Of a stretch of 64,000 nucleotides of DNA, positions 20,656-32,460 are shown one piece after another. The notes under the pieces are model-generated. The model did no database searches, was not told the origin of the DNA, and saw only the letters and a program-made list of their open reading frames with translations. The first letter of the stretch is position 1; each line of letters begins with the position of its first letter. The stretch covers positions 20,891 to 84,890 of the forward strand of contig JAKCWW010000439.1 in assembly GCA_026260175.1 (NCBI GenBank), in the 5' to 3' direction. Origin of the DNA: Reticulitermes lucifugus (Eukaryota > Arthropoda > Insecta > Blattodea > Rhinotermitidae). A program made the position numbers and the translations under genes.

Positions 20656-22560
20656 AAATACCTTTCCGTGAAGATAATCGAAAGAAGTTTACCATCTAAG
20701 CGTAAAATTTATTTTAACTCTTGTTTATAATCCATGAACTAACTACATCTCTGATAGTACGCCCATAATATGACCATTCAACTCCTGTTTCCCAAATCTT
20801 GATATTGGACGCGACTCTGAACAGTTTAGTCCATCTTCCTCTCCTAAAATAAGATAATACGCTTTAAAAAACACTAAAATATTATTGTACACTTTTTATT
20901 AATTTTTAGCCTTTTAGAAATTTGAAGAAAGAAAAATATTTTTGCATTTCCTGAATTTAAAGGTCTACGCGCATTTTAATTATGAACTTAATTTCTATTC
21001 TTTTATTGTTGCTCCTACGAACTTTAAACAAACATGTCAACATAACTTATTGCATGTGGTTATACTTGCATTACAATAAAAGTCTCGAGACATGTCCATA
21101 AATTAGATATTTCTGCGTGAGTTCAGGCTTCCGCCGTGATGCAAAGAGCGCAGATTCCTAGATATTTCTGTCTACTAGCATGTGACGCCGTGTAACCTGG
21201 TGCGCATACTACTGTATACATCCTCACATCCCAAAAGAAAACTATCCTCATAGTTACCACCGTAATAGCCTGAAATCGGATGTCGATATATTATACTTAC
21301 TTCCCGACAACTCCTACTGCTAATAAGATACTCAATATAAAACTCATCTTTATGTATTACTTCCTCATGTAGCTAAATTTGCGCATTTAAGAAAGGACTT
21401 TAAAGAGAATTCACGCACTTTTCTTCTGCCTCTCAAGATAATTCACAAGTCTTTGCCGTTGTGTTCAATCTCTGATAACTAAGCTCGCGTCGTTATCAAC
21501 TTATTATTATTTATTACAATTAGAACGTTAAGACTGACATCTTAATACTTATATATGGACAGCTGTTGCCCTTTACAATATAATAAAAGCCTAACACACG
21601 CATATGGCACGAAACTAAAAACAGACTCAGAATCTACGTACTTGCAGAGACGAAGATTGTACGATGAACGGAAGGGAACGGAAGAGTGGCCGATTTCAAC
21701 CACAAAAAGTAAGAAATTTTCGATCTCTAAACTGAAACTATAGAATAACATCTCTTTGCAATTATAAATAACTGACATCAAAATGCCGCCGAATGGAAGA
21801 TTACAGACTCCCTAAATAACTTAGGGCATACCACATGCCACGTAAATGCCGGTGTCACAAAATGCCACCTTTAGACAGAATAGCCCGGTCATTGAATATA
21901 ATGGTGATAGGTATCTGAAAAGTCATTTTATGGGATATAAGATAATGCATTTCTGTCAACATTAATTTTCCTGTAATCCTAAAATAATGTACCATGCTAT
22001 GTGCCAAATTTGAAAGAAGTATTCCAAATTTCATAATTTTTATGTAGCAGCTCTAGCGACACAGCTTATTAGGTAAGCGTCCTTGTGCATGTTGTCGTAC
22101 CGTCCTGCAAGACGTGGCAAAACATGCCCACTAATTGGAACACGCGCATTAGTATTCGTGTAAATTGTTACCAGCGATGATGACAACAGAACATATGCTC
22201 ATTTTTCACCTCTCGCTGGGACATTTTTTTAAAAATGTGAAAGGTTCCGTTAATAATGCCATATTGAAATGAGGCTGTTACAGGGTACTCATACGGTCGA
22301 TACACAAACCTGTACTTCTCTCACCAGATTCTAGCGACAGTTCAAGTTCAAACTAAACAGGAAGAATTTATTTTGGGTTGCAAATTTTCTTGAATTGTAA
22401 AATGAAAACATACAACTTAATTACAGTATCAAGTTCCAGAACAAGTTAAAGAAAAATTTGATGTAGCAAAACAAATTTCTAGACTCAAAACTGAACTGAT
22501 AAGATTTTGGTAATTAAGTTGTCCCTAAACACGCCATAAATATATAAGGGAAATTGGAGG
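20656..22560. other. unassigned DNA; possible decayed foldback copy at 21118-21215
   Basis: GTTCAGGCTTCCGCCGTGAT at 21121 matches the leader of the foldback elements at 6618 and 32341. It is followed by AGAGCGCAGATTCC and GTGACGCCGTGTAACC, scrambled pieces of the arm. The rest, including overlapping frames at 21542-21781, is not recognised. Confidence 0.45.
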
Positions 22561-22792
22561 TACAGCCTCCATCATTCCTAACCTCGGCACTAGATGGACG
22601 TGAGAGGTCAGGATCAAGCCGCAGTCGCTTCACGCCCGGCTCCTATTAAATGGGGAGCTGGAGCCAGTCAAGACACTTTAGAAAACAAAAAAATCTTTGC
22701 CTCTGCAGGGACTCGGACCATGATTCCTCAGTTATCCAGTCCGTAGTGTAGTGCTCATACCTACTACGCCATACCGGCTCCTGGGGCGTGCA
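22561..22792 (-). mobile_element. tRNA-derived SINE, family B, near full length
   Basis: On the minus strand it begins GGAGCCGGTATGGCGTAGTA (box-A region), with ATCATGGTCCGAGTCCCTGC as box B about 50 nt later. It continues with GACTGGCTCCAGCTCCCCAT, GAAGCGACTGCGGCTTGATC and a GTGCCGAGGTTAGGAATGA 3' end. This is the best-preserved tRNA head of the family in the window. Confidence 0.7.
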
Positions 22793-23282
22793 CATTGAAA
22801 ACAGGAAGGCGGATTGTACATCTCACGAACAATGTGCCCTAGAAAAATAAAAAATTCTCCTATTTTGTAAAATCAGTAAATTAATAAACTGTGTGAATTT
22901 CGCAAAGGGTCAAAAATACAAACTTACTCGCAGTATAGCAGACCCATAGGCCCCAGAATTCGAAGGAATTCGGTCCATCAATCTCGGTAAATCAGAATCT
23001 TGTGGAAGTAAAGCGGCCACGTAGCAATTCCGTAGATAAAGAACTGCATAAGTCTGTAGAGATTGCTTGATGTGAGTACGGCCACAATAAAAGAGTTCTC
23101 CTGCTATTGTGACGTAAACCATAGCGACGTTGTCATTCGTTCATAACAAAGGACAATTAAATTTCACATTGTTTTGTTTCATTCAGGCAGAATGCGGCGC
23201 TCTTCTGAATCCTGACCCTTCACACGACTACACCCCTTTCTGCATACCTTGTCACTGTCACGATTTCTGTCCTGTTATTGAA
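22793..23282. other. unassigned DNA
   Basis: A minus-strand open frame at 22910-23122 (70 residues) is not recognised. Confidence 0.5.
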
Positions 23283-23302
23283 TGTGTGTGTGTGTGTGTG
23301 TG
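23283..23302. repeat. (TG)n microsatellite
   Basis: A perfect TG run of about ten units. Confidence 0.95.
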
Positions 23303-23474
23303 AAATACCAACATACGTTATACAAAAATAACTGCAGAACAAGACATGACTACAATTCCGATTGCAAACTGTACATCTAAAACACGTTACTTTATCAATC
23401 TTTCTTAAGACTTCTTCACGAAGGAGAAACATTACCGATGCAATATCAACATCCGGGCCCTGTAAATGACGCGG

Positions 23475-23762
23475 CACGTTCCTCCCAAACATCTGCACGT
23501 TCCTCCCAAACATCTGCACGTTCCTCCCAAGCATCTGCACGTTCCTCCCAAACATCTGCACGTTCCTCCCAAACATCTGCACGTTCCTCCCAAACATCTG
23601 CACGTTNNNNNNNNNNNNNNNNNNNNNNNNNNNNNNNNNNNNNNNNNNNNNNNNNNNNNNNNNNNNNNNNNNNNNNNNNNNNNNNNNNNNNCTCCCAAAC
23701 ATCTGCACGTTCCTCCCAAACATCTGCACGTTACTCCCAAACATCTGCACGTTCCTACCAAA
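23475..23762. repeat. 21-bp minisatellite containing an assembly gap
   Basis: The unit CACGTTCCTCCCAAACATCT plus G starts at 23475, 23496, 23517, 23538, 23559, 23580 and 23601, then at 23706, 23727 and 23748. Single variants occur at the units beginning 23517 and 23727, and the last unit is broken. Positions 23607-23691 are 85 N. Because 21 bp is seven codons, all six frames tend to stay open and give repetitive peptides; these are not genes. Confidence 0.95.
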
Positions 23763-25823
23763 TAATATTTTTCATAATCATCACCCTCAGAACCTCAAAG
23801 TACATAACTTCCCGTGCAAAGATATTTCACAATGTATTGAAAGAAAAGAAGGGCCGATTGCCAAGCAAATGAATTTAACTGTGCAATACGTGCCAAGGAC
23901 AGACAAATTCTGTTAAACGCCGATATTTCCTTTTGGGTGTAAAAGACCAAATTACACATATGTACAGAATTACGGATAAAACTATTTATGTTCTAATACC
24001 ATAGACGCATTTCTAAGACCTACTGTTCATCCCCTACATCTCTATGAAACATAAAGAGCTCTCCGTCTTCAATGTCAATTTCCTTATTTCCTGAGTAGTC
24101 TTTGATTTTAGACAGACAGGCAATTTACTTTTAACAAAACCATGTTGATTAGATGATTCATTTCTTATGACCTTTGGACAGAGTTTTCTGACATGTAACG
24201 TAATGTCTGAAGATCAACTTCGCTTTAGCAGTTATTTGCTTCTGTGCGTTAATCTTCTTCACCTTAGAGGAGCTTCATTTTCTGTTACTCCATTAGCTTG
24301 TTTATGTATAAATTAAATTTAACTGGTCGTTTCATACTACATTAGGCAGCAATTTTTCTGTTAACCCTCTACAACTCAGTATTCACTAAATATACAACCT
24401 AGTTTGGCATTTAAAAAAAATGAATTTTGCTCACACAGTATATTTGTGTGCACCATATGATCCTCACAACGGACATCATTGTCCTTTACAAAATAAATCG
24501 AGTGGTCTTTATGATTTAAACAGTCCGTTTCTTGCGAGGTGTCAATTGAAGTTCTGTATACAGTGGAGGTAAATTTCATTCTTCAATGGGTTAATATTTT
24601 TGAGACGTCTGCGTCTCTCACCACGTCAGCGTCTTCATATTTACAGAGAATACTTCAATCGGACATCTGTTTAAAATATGGGAGTATATGACAAGGATTA
24701 GTTTTAAACAAAACCTTTACGGATTCGCAGGCCATGTAGTGCAAGTCGCAAATGTGGGCTCCGTGTGGAGGTTGTAAACTTTTTAAAGTGCCGACCCGGA
24801 ATCCGCCTGAAATGATTGAGGTGACGTATAGTTAAGGCAACTTAATATGCAGGTTAGTATAAACGTCGCTGGAATAGAACAAACAGTAAAAATGGAAACA
24901 ACGTGTACCCTGTGGAGGTAAAAGTTGTGTTTTTTTGGCACACTCACATCTCTCAAAAATGCCTATTTTTAGTTCCTCTCTCTGTAGGTAGAAAAGAACT
25001 TAACTACACGACAAAAATTAAAATTGACATTACGGAACTTTAAAACAACTCTCGAGCATTTTCAATTTTCAATTAGATCGGACAATTTCAATAACCACTT
25101 TACATGAAGACAAACATTCGTATCTGAGTGCGCATTTCTGTTCTGCGCACGTGCGAATTTGCATCCGAATTCTGAGGGCAGACGTATTCGCATGCACGCA
25201 TTCGCAAATTTTATTTGGTTCGATTTGCAGTGTACACAGTACACGCAAAGTTTCCTGACATGGTCTACGTTAATTTTCAGTTTTACAGTAATGAAGTACA
25301 TTGCATACCAGAAAAATATTTGTGATAACCACATAATTGAATAAAACGTATTTGAAGCGTTTAAGTCAACAGTAGAGAAAATGAGAGAAACGAAATCTCC
25401 AGTATCCAGTACATGCAGAAAGAGAACAGTAAAATATAGTACACTCTTAACAAGCAGGACAGAAGGAAACTGGTTCTTGTTTGCTAGAAAAAAATGTTAA
25501 ATACCTACAATATAAAGAGAATCGCTTTTTCTAAGCAAACAGTTGAAAGTTCTGTCTGGAATTTTACTACCGTGTGTGTTCCTTTGTTCTGTACCACAGC
25601 ATGCATACCGCTACAAAGCAGTACGAACAGACAAAAGATTAATGAACCAGTTTATTGTGTGCGCACGCACAAATATAAGGTTCACAATGTAACTTAGTTC
25701 TTAAGTTTACAGCCGTCTCATTCCATTTCGTAGAAGATTTAAAACACGTTATCTTAAATAAGAAACTTATGTAGCACTACAAATGCAAAATTATATATTT
25801 TATTCGTACTATCTTTTACATAG
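23763..25823. other. unassigned AT-rich DNA
   Basis: Overlapping frames at 25062-25344 on both strands and frames at 24376-24579 and 25494-25697 have no domains. No repeat was recognised. Confidence 0.5.
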
Positions 25824-25863
25824 CTCCTACATGTTTCGGCGTTATCTTGCCATCGTCACGGAG
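25824..25863 (-). ncRNA. hammerhead-ribozyme-like motif (site 2)
   Basis: On the minus strand CTCC pairs perfectly with GGAG (stem I). The core is GTGACGA (C3 replaced by G), stem II is GGC/GCC around an 8-nt loop with one unpaired T before it, then come GAAA, the palindrome ACATGT and A at the H17 position. Stem I differs from site 1 but remains complementary. Confidence 0.5.
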
Positions 25864-25979
25864 ATGACACCAAAGTTTCTATAAAACTTACAGCTATAAA
25901 ATAGGTCACACTAAGCGTCACATTCAACTGTTAGACAAGTTAATTGTCAATTTCTCGTTGAATATATAAACTGTGTTAT

Positions 25980-26021
25980 GCCCTACACGTTTCGGCCATC
26001 TAAGTAGTCCCGATCAGAGGC
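25980..26021 (-). ncRNA. hammerhead-ribozyme-like motif (site 3)
   Basis: On the minus strand GCCT pairs with GGGC (one G-U pair). The core is CTGATCG, altered at two invariant positions, followed by a spacer ending GGCC, GAAA, ACGTGT and A. It lies about 155 bp from site 2 in the same orientation, as expected for tandem element ends. It is probably inactive. Confidence 0.4.
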
Positions 26022-27559
26022 TTCACTAATGTACACAAAAAAATAACAAGCTGCCCAATTGTTTTTAGAATACATATAATTCGCACGAGGAACAACCCGG
26101 CCTTGTAAAATACGTGGGATTGAAATGAAAATGTGGTTATACTGCCATCGTACGATATATTCTAGATACTAGATAAAGGATTACAACATAAATTCGCATT
26201 CCCTTTTCACGTCGAGGCTTTTCTTTAAAATTTTCTGCAAAGACTTTCTATCAACTGACTTTAGTTTATTAGTTGTTCTCCTGTTCTTTGCAATATTTCC
26301 TTTCTTCCGAAGCTGGCGGTCTACATTCGCAGCATCTTCATAATTGAAAGTAGAGTCGGCTAGGGCGACAGCTGCCTAAACAAGAGAGCTGTACTTCACC
26401 AAATGAACATTCCGACTGTAGTTGCTTTCCGCTTTTTAATCCCTTCAACATAGGCGCTGAGACAATCTGTTTGCATGCCAGTTAAGGGAAAAGAAACCTG
26501 CATCCACTTAATTATTAAAACGGTAAATGGAAATCGATTTATCAGACAGGGGAATGTTTTGGCTCCTTTTCCTTTTTCATCTGTTTTCCTTTCCGTGTTA
26601 TAAACTACCTCCCCATCTCCTTATTTCTCTATGACATTATTTCCTGTCTTACTTATTCGCTTCTTTTTTATTTTTTCTGCTGTCTTCTCTCTTTATCCTC
26701 TCCTCTCTTCCAGAGAAAGTGGAGAAATTTTCTTTCTACGCATTTTTCTGTAAACCTCGCAAATTAAATTCCATGAAACAAAGAACTACTTATCGTTGTA
26801 TTTAGTTTCAACTTTTGGCTTATTTTCTTTATTTGTCCTAGCTTTGTGGTAGTTAAAAATAACAGGCATGGCTTTCCACTAACAATGAGAGAAAGGTTTG
26901 TTTTTAAAATTTAAACCTACTACCAGCCTAAAATCTTAACAATCCTCATTACAACAAACATCCAATACATACCAGTACGACATTACAAACCCTTTTAGTC
27001 AATATTAATGATACACTGTAACGTCATACTGTTCGTTAGAAACTAATATGACACTAAAGTAAACTTAACGTAGAAGGTACGCATTATTCAAATAAACGTA
27101 CTTCGCCCCTGGTTCTCACGGATTGGCAAATTAAATATTTCTGAAATAAACACAATTCTTTCAAGTTTCATTGACGTAACATGAATTCGGATTAACAAGC
27201 CTCTAGATTCAAGAAAAGAATCCCCCAAATGAAAATTAGATTCCAAGAGAGGATATCTCTCCAGATGCTATAAATTAAATTTTGTTATGCCAATTAAAGA
27301 GTGGATATTCCAAGCGCGGAATTGAAAATTTTACAGCTTTAACCAGGCGTAATACTGATATATATCTTATACAGTAATACTAGAAGGGGAAGTCTACTAA
27401 TTGCTGGTTATACAGGATAAATCTTAAAATAGGCCAAGATGGTTTATTTTCGCGTCCCTCTGAATTTACCACTCACAAACATTTCTCTTTACAAAACATA
27501 AAACCTTAGTAGTTGATAGAGCATTGTTACACAAATGAAAGTCACACGATAATTTCAAA
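26022..27559. other. unassigned AT-rich DNA
   Basis: A pyrimidine-rich part at about 26570-26710 is the only compositional feature. No gene was seen. Confidence 0.5.
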
Positions 27560-27838
27560 TTCCACACTTCAAAACAGTTTCCTCCCTTTCGACTTTATCC
27601 ATCCTCGACTTATAACCAACGCATAACGTTTTGGAAGCCGGCTTTCTTTCCATCTTGAGGTCTGACAAACAAACTTGTAAGGTGGACCCCTTAGAATGAG
27701 GTCCTCCCACTCACTGGGCTCGTTCTAACGGGCACACCTGACAGGTTATTTGGCGCCCCCGAAAAAGGAAGGAGAGCCGGTTTCCAGAACGTCGACGACG
27801 GAAAAGTCCAAAAGAAGGGGACCGTTTCGGAATGTAAC
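27560..27838 (+). repeat. dispersed repeat family E, copy 2
   Basis: Partner of 8665-8894, with TTTGGAAGCCGGCTTTCTTT near the start, GGTGGACCCCTTAGAATGAG in the middle, GGAAGGAGAGCCGGTTTCC, and AAAGTCCAAAAGAAGGGGAC near the end. GCCGGCTTTC near the start and GAGAGCCGGT further on are partly inverted, hinting at weak terminal symmetry. The 70-residue frame at 27750-27962 is repeat-derived. Confidence 0.5.
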
Positions 27839-30800
27839 ACCGCCATCGTCAAAGCCATATAGAATAGAACCTCATTTCAAAGTTTACATTTCAGCCAACC
27901 ACAGTGACTTTAAGTCTATTTGTTGTTCCAAGGCTGACACAAATAATCTAGCGAGCAGCTAATTTATTTATACCGAAGAATTCTTTAAACAAAAGTAACC
28001 TATCTCAATAAGACTAACACCAAAATTCTGTGCAATTAATCGACTTTAGAGAAACATATTATGACATTAAACTCAAGCTTTACGTAAAGCAAGATTTCAA
28101 AAGTGTTGGCAATATGGACTGAAATTAAATTGTCTGGAAAATTTTTCGTGAGAGCTCGCTATAACACTTTTTATAAATATTCGTTGCCTGTAAATTTTTA
28201 GATAAGAGAAGAGCTAAATTAAGGGACAGACACGACACACCGGTTACGATTTACTTCATGCCAGCTATTCAACCACGCATACAAATCGCCACGACGCATG
28301 AGCAATAAAGAAATCCTTTGGAAGTGCTTTGAATTAAGTATGCGTTTTTATTTCTTACTAATAATATGTTTGGGATATCACTGACGTAGTTGAAATGTAA
28401 AAACTTGTAATGGCTTACAAAGAAACGTTTCACTGAAACCATACACACCACCTTAACTCGACGTTAGGTTTTTATAAGTAGATTTCTGTTAGCGTTTGGA
28501 GCGCGTAACTTGAATGTAAAAACATTTATATTTCATTTGTGGCAGACGTTTCCTGCCATATGACACAAATACATACGCCGTTATATGTGGGTTGCTTTAA
28601 GCCCTCTACACTTGTAAGTAGACTACCCGTAACGTGTGACAAGAGAGGGCATGTGGGTGGAGTGAGAAATGCAAGGAGGAATTTGCTTCTTGGCAGAAAT
28701 CCCTCTCACATAGCAACGCTGAACACATATCCTGCGTTCTGAAGCATTTCATTTTGGATGAAGGTTCACAGGTAACCCTTCCAGGGCGCATCTCATATAC
28801 AGGCCAGACGGAAACTGCAAAATGAGCAGAAAGTGTGGAAAAACTGAAACATCTCTGAGAGGGGAAGGTCAACTTGTAACAACATAATGATAAGGTATGA
28901 TAGTGTTTATGCTCTGGAATATGTTAAAAAATGAAAAGGAGTAATGGACAGAATTGGCGATGAATAATTCATATACTACTTTTCAATGTAGACATTATAG
29001 TGTAGTGGGGGCGTTGAATTAAATATCCACATCATCTAAACAGGGAACCTGAACATATGTGATCAGCTTTATGCAGCAGCCACATAATAAAGAAGTCCCT
29101 CGGTAGAAACTGGATAATATGCTGGATGAATCCAACCGTCGATCTGCACCTGCTAGTGAACATCCCACTGACGACACTGCTTACAAATCTCTGCCGTATG
29201 GATTGGAATCTCAGAAAGCGAAACAAGATACTCTGTAGGAAATATTACTTATTGAATTCCGTCTTCTGTGAAATGTTACAGAAACGGTCCCTCTCTTTCA
29301 ACATCAAAACTGAATACTCTTTATATCGGTTTCATAAACATTTCTTTCTTTACTGAACCCTTTGCTAAACCTTGTAGGAACATATACATTATGTTTTGCA
29401 CGCTGTAAGAGTGATGCGGTTCAGAATGTGAAGTGAGACGTAAAACAGCATCGCGTGAGATTGAAATTCATTGCTGCCATATTCTTATGATGTGATTTAA
29501 TTTACGTTTTACATCACTTCCGACTTAATTTCAATCAAAATATTTATTTATACCTAAAGAATGACATCAAACACTTCTAAACGAGTGGACTTAAGTGAGC
29601 TTTACTTCCTGCAAAATTAATAAATGAAATTAAGTAGGTTAATTATAATAATAATACAAATAATGACATCTTTCATTCGTTTACGTTGTGGCTTGTAAGG
29701 CTAGTAATCAAGTATAAAATTGCCACGAACACACAAAATATCCTGCAACAGAATACTATCTACAGATAAGCAGTGTGTCTACACGGTCATTCATACGTCT
29801 GTCTATGTATAATATTACTGATATTCGGCGTCCGAAAGACAATCTGAGTTTTCGACTAATAAATTCATTAGTTATTTTGACGAAATCTTCTCATACCAAC
29901 AAAGTACACCGTAAAAAGCTTTTGTCAAATAGAATATTAGTGCCGAAAATGAATGATGCTAAGATCATAATTTCTTCGTTACAATATGTGTAGATGTTAA
30001 AGCTTATTTTATAATGCTGGTGTGAATTATTACATGGCAAAATTTGAATATACCAAATTTAGCGGTTCAGTGACTCAATTCCTCTTGCTTATTGGACACT
30101 AAATCGAACTCAGTACTCTTGATGGCAGGTCTATGTTCTGCTACGAAAATAACAAAGTGGACTTTTTTACATCTTCATTGAAAAGTGAAGCTCTGGTCTA
30201 TGGAAATCGTAAAAGCTCTCAATAACATTTGAGCAGGCAGGCAGGTAGTAAATTTCAATATACGAATTACAGTTTAAAAACAGATACCACGAGGATAAGT
30301 TACGGTTATTGATGTTTAGATTCAGCAGTCCAATAAGCCACTGCGAACTGGCCCGGAGCTGCTGACATTACTAGATGTAAATTGGCTTTGATAGCATTCA
30401 GTGCTGCAGTCTATATGAACTGACCGACAGCAGTAGAAGTGCCACATGTTACCTGCACACGATCACGGCATATATACGTTTTATCACACAGAGTACTGCC
30501 GATTGTATCGAAAAACGATAACATTTAATGACCTACTTTCCTTATGAGGATACACAGGAGCGTAACACTTCCGTGTGTCATATTTCCCTTTATAATTTGA
30601 AAATCGGTGGATCAGTTTTCATTAAACTTGGTACGAAGAACAAGCCACAAGGGGACACATAACTGTATATTCACTGCTAATCGATAATACTAAAACGAGT
30701 GCTGTGAGAGCTACTGAAATGAATCAAGAGACTGTATGAGTAAATCTTAAAGAAATATCACTGTTATGTATCGTTGTAGACAATAAATGCGTCTAGGAAT

Positions 30801-31186
30801 GTTATATTATCAGCATTTATTCTTTGTAATTTCCTTACACAAATACAGAAAATAAGTGGGCAAGTGAATTGTCGTGCCTTTCATATATTCTTCCGCACAT
30901 TTTATATCCTGAACCGATTTCCGTTAAATTTACCAACAGGCATCTACACCACAAGTTGCAGGGTAAGTTTAGCCGCCTGAAGCCCGGCGATTACTATACG
31001 TACCAGCTACTGAGATGTCAAGAAAATCCGCATTTTTCCACACAGTGTAGCTTATGCACGTGTTTAGTGCGGCACTCGGAATATACAGCAGTTATTTACT
31101 TCTATACCATTAACTGTCTTCCTCATAGTGGAAGCAGTCTGTGTTCGTTCAGTAGTAGACTAAAGTCAGTCTTCAGGGGGGATTCA
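27839..31186. other. unassigned AT-rich DNA
   Basis: The longest gene-free, repeat-poor part of the window, about 3.3 kb. Frames of 60-88 residues at 28269-28451, 28539-28872, 29032-29356 and 29775-29993 are unrecognised and often overlap frames on the other strand. The 153-residue frame starting at 30869 runs through family F repeat and the GT array, so I do not treat it as coding. Confidence 0.5.
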
Positions 31187-31226
31187 TTTTTAGGCGTGTT
31201 CGCAAAATTGCGAAAACCGATTATTA
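31187..31226 (-). repeat. family F repeat, terminal hairpin piece
   Basis: TTTAGGCGTGTTCGCAAAAT then TGCGAAAACC is the reverse complement of the GGTCGCTTTTCGCAATTTTG block at 39322-39341. The TTCGCAA/TTGCGAA step forms a small hairpin in both. Confidence 0.45.
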
Positions 31227-31237
31227 ACTTCATCCTC

Positions 31238-31245
31238 TGTGTGTG

Positions 31246-31295
<50 letters not shown>
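31238..31295. repeat. (GT)n microsatellite
   Basis: About 29 GT units with one GC interruption. Confidence 0.95.
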
Positions 31296-31296
<1 letters not shown>

Positions 31297-31964
31297 ACAC
31301 CCCACAAGACAACAATCTAAATCTTGTTGAAGAGCACTTTATTTTATTACTAAATCGAGACAAGATGCCCACGAGTGTCCCATCGACACCAAGACAGTTT
31401 ACATAGCATACTTCGTTTCTATTATTCTCGTATTTTAAAGTGACAATTCACAGATTGATTATAAAGAGATATTTGGAGTAATCCGAATGTAAATGTTTAG
31501 ATGCTTCATGCAAATGCATCTCTGCTCCTGGCACAGGATACGTTGGTCGTCACGAACTTTTAAACCAATCATTAAAGGGGGTGATGTGGAGCCCAAAATA
31601 TGCAGTTTATCAGATCCAACTTGCTTCCGATTAAATTATTTTAATCTCTTCTCTTTACTTTTACTTGTAACTTCGCTTCCCCGTCCATGATTCTTAAACA
31701 TAGGCCTACTTCAAAACTTTCATTTCAGAATTCTCGAGTGGCGAGTTTATCTCTCTGTACTAGCTGGGAACCATTCCGCCCGGTTCTTTACTAAAATCGA
31801 AGGCTAACTCGAAAACCTCGTTACGTCAGCATCCTCGCATGAGACAACACACTACAAGTGTGATTTTGTAACAACCCCAATTCTATATATTTCGACATTT
31901 TTATTGCACCAAGGAGTGGAGTTTAGTAATACTGAAATGCCCACAGCACAGCTCTTCAGCCAGA
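31296..31964. other. unassigned DNA
   Basis: No feature recognised. Confidence 0.5.
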
Positions 31965-32022
31965 GATATATATATACATATATATACACATATATATGTG
32001 TATATATACATACATACATACA
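31965..32022. repeat. (TA)n/(CATA)n array, self-complementary
   Basis: Mixed TATA, TACA and TGTG steps run from 31965 and end in CATACATACATACA. The centre at about 31999 is palindromic (CACATATATATGTG), so it can form a cruciform. Confidence 0.9.
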
Positions 32023-32340
32023 AGTTTAGATTCAGTGAAGTAGTGCTCTCTTCTGGTTCCAGGCGAAAGACATTTGAAAATCATGGTTCCCCTCTCCCTT
32101 TACCAAAGTACGTATTTTAGAACCCCAAAAGGAAAATTTCGAAAAGAACGGAACAGGACGGTGGCCGAACGCAGAGTACTTCCCACAGTGAAAGGCAGGT
32201 AGGAAGAAATCGGCAACATAGAGAAATGACGACAGACAGCGCGGACAGCGAGAAGACAGATGGAAAACAGTGCCGGAAACACGGCCCAATTTCCAATACA
32301 TTCGTAAATATCACAGATTTTCGGAAATAGATCCTTTTTT
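32023..32340. other. unassigned DNA
   Basis: Three overlapping minus-strand frames at 32032-32314 reflect a purine-rich plus strand and carry no domain. Confidence 0.5.
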
Positions 32341-32460
32341 TGATTTCAGGCTTCCGCCTAAATTTTGATGAGATCTGCGCTCTTCTGGGATATTACGCGG
32401 CGTCGTGTGGTAAATAAATACCACACGACGCCGCGTAATATCCCAGAAGAGCGCAATCTT
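32341..32460. mobile_element. palindromic foldback element, short form with perfect 37-bp arms
   Basis: Leader TGATTTCAGGCTTCCGCC at 32341, then the left arm 32376-32412 starting TGCGCTCTTCTGGGATATTA, a 6-nt loop AATAAA, and the right arm 32419-32455. The arms are perfect reverse complements over 37 bp. It is the same family as 6618-6830 but lacks the inner GACGTTTTGGGACAACG to ATCGGTCCCATCTT segment. Perfect arms imply either a recent origin or repair between the arms. Confidence 0.85.

Noticed and set aside
23220-23872. Long repetitive open frames on both strands across 23475-23762
   Set aside because: The 21-bp unit is divisible by three, so all frames stay open; an N gap lies inside. Not genes.
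30869-31330. 153-residue open frame, the longest non-repeat frame start in the window
   Set aside because: Its end is the GT array (CVCVCV) and part overlaps a family F repeat; no domain in the remainder.
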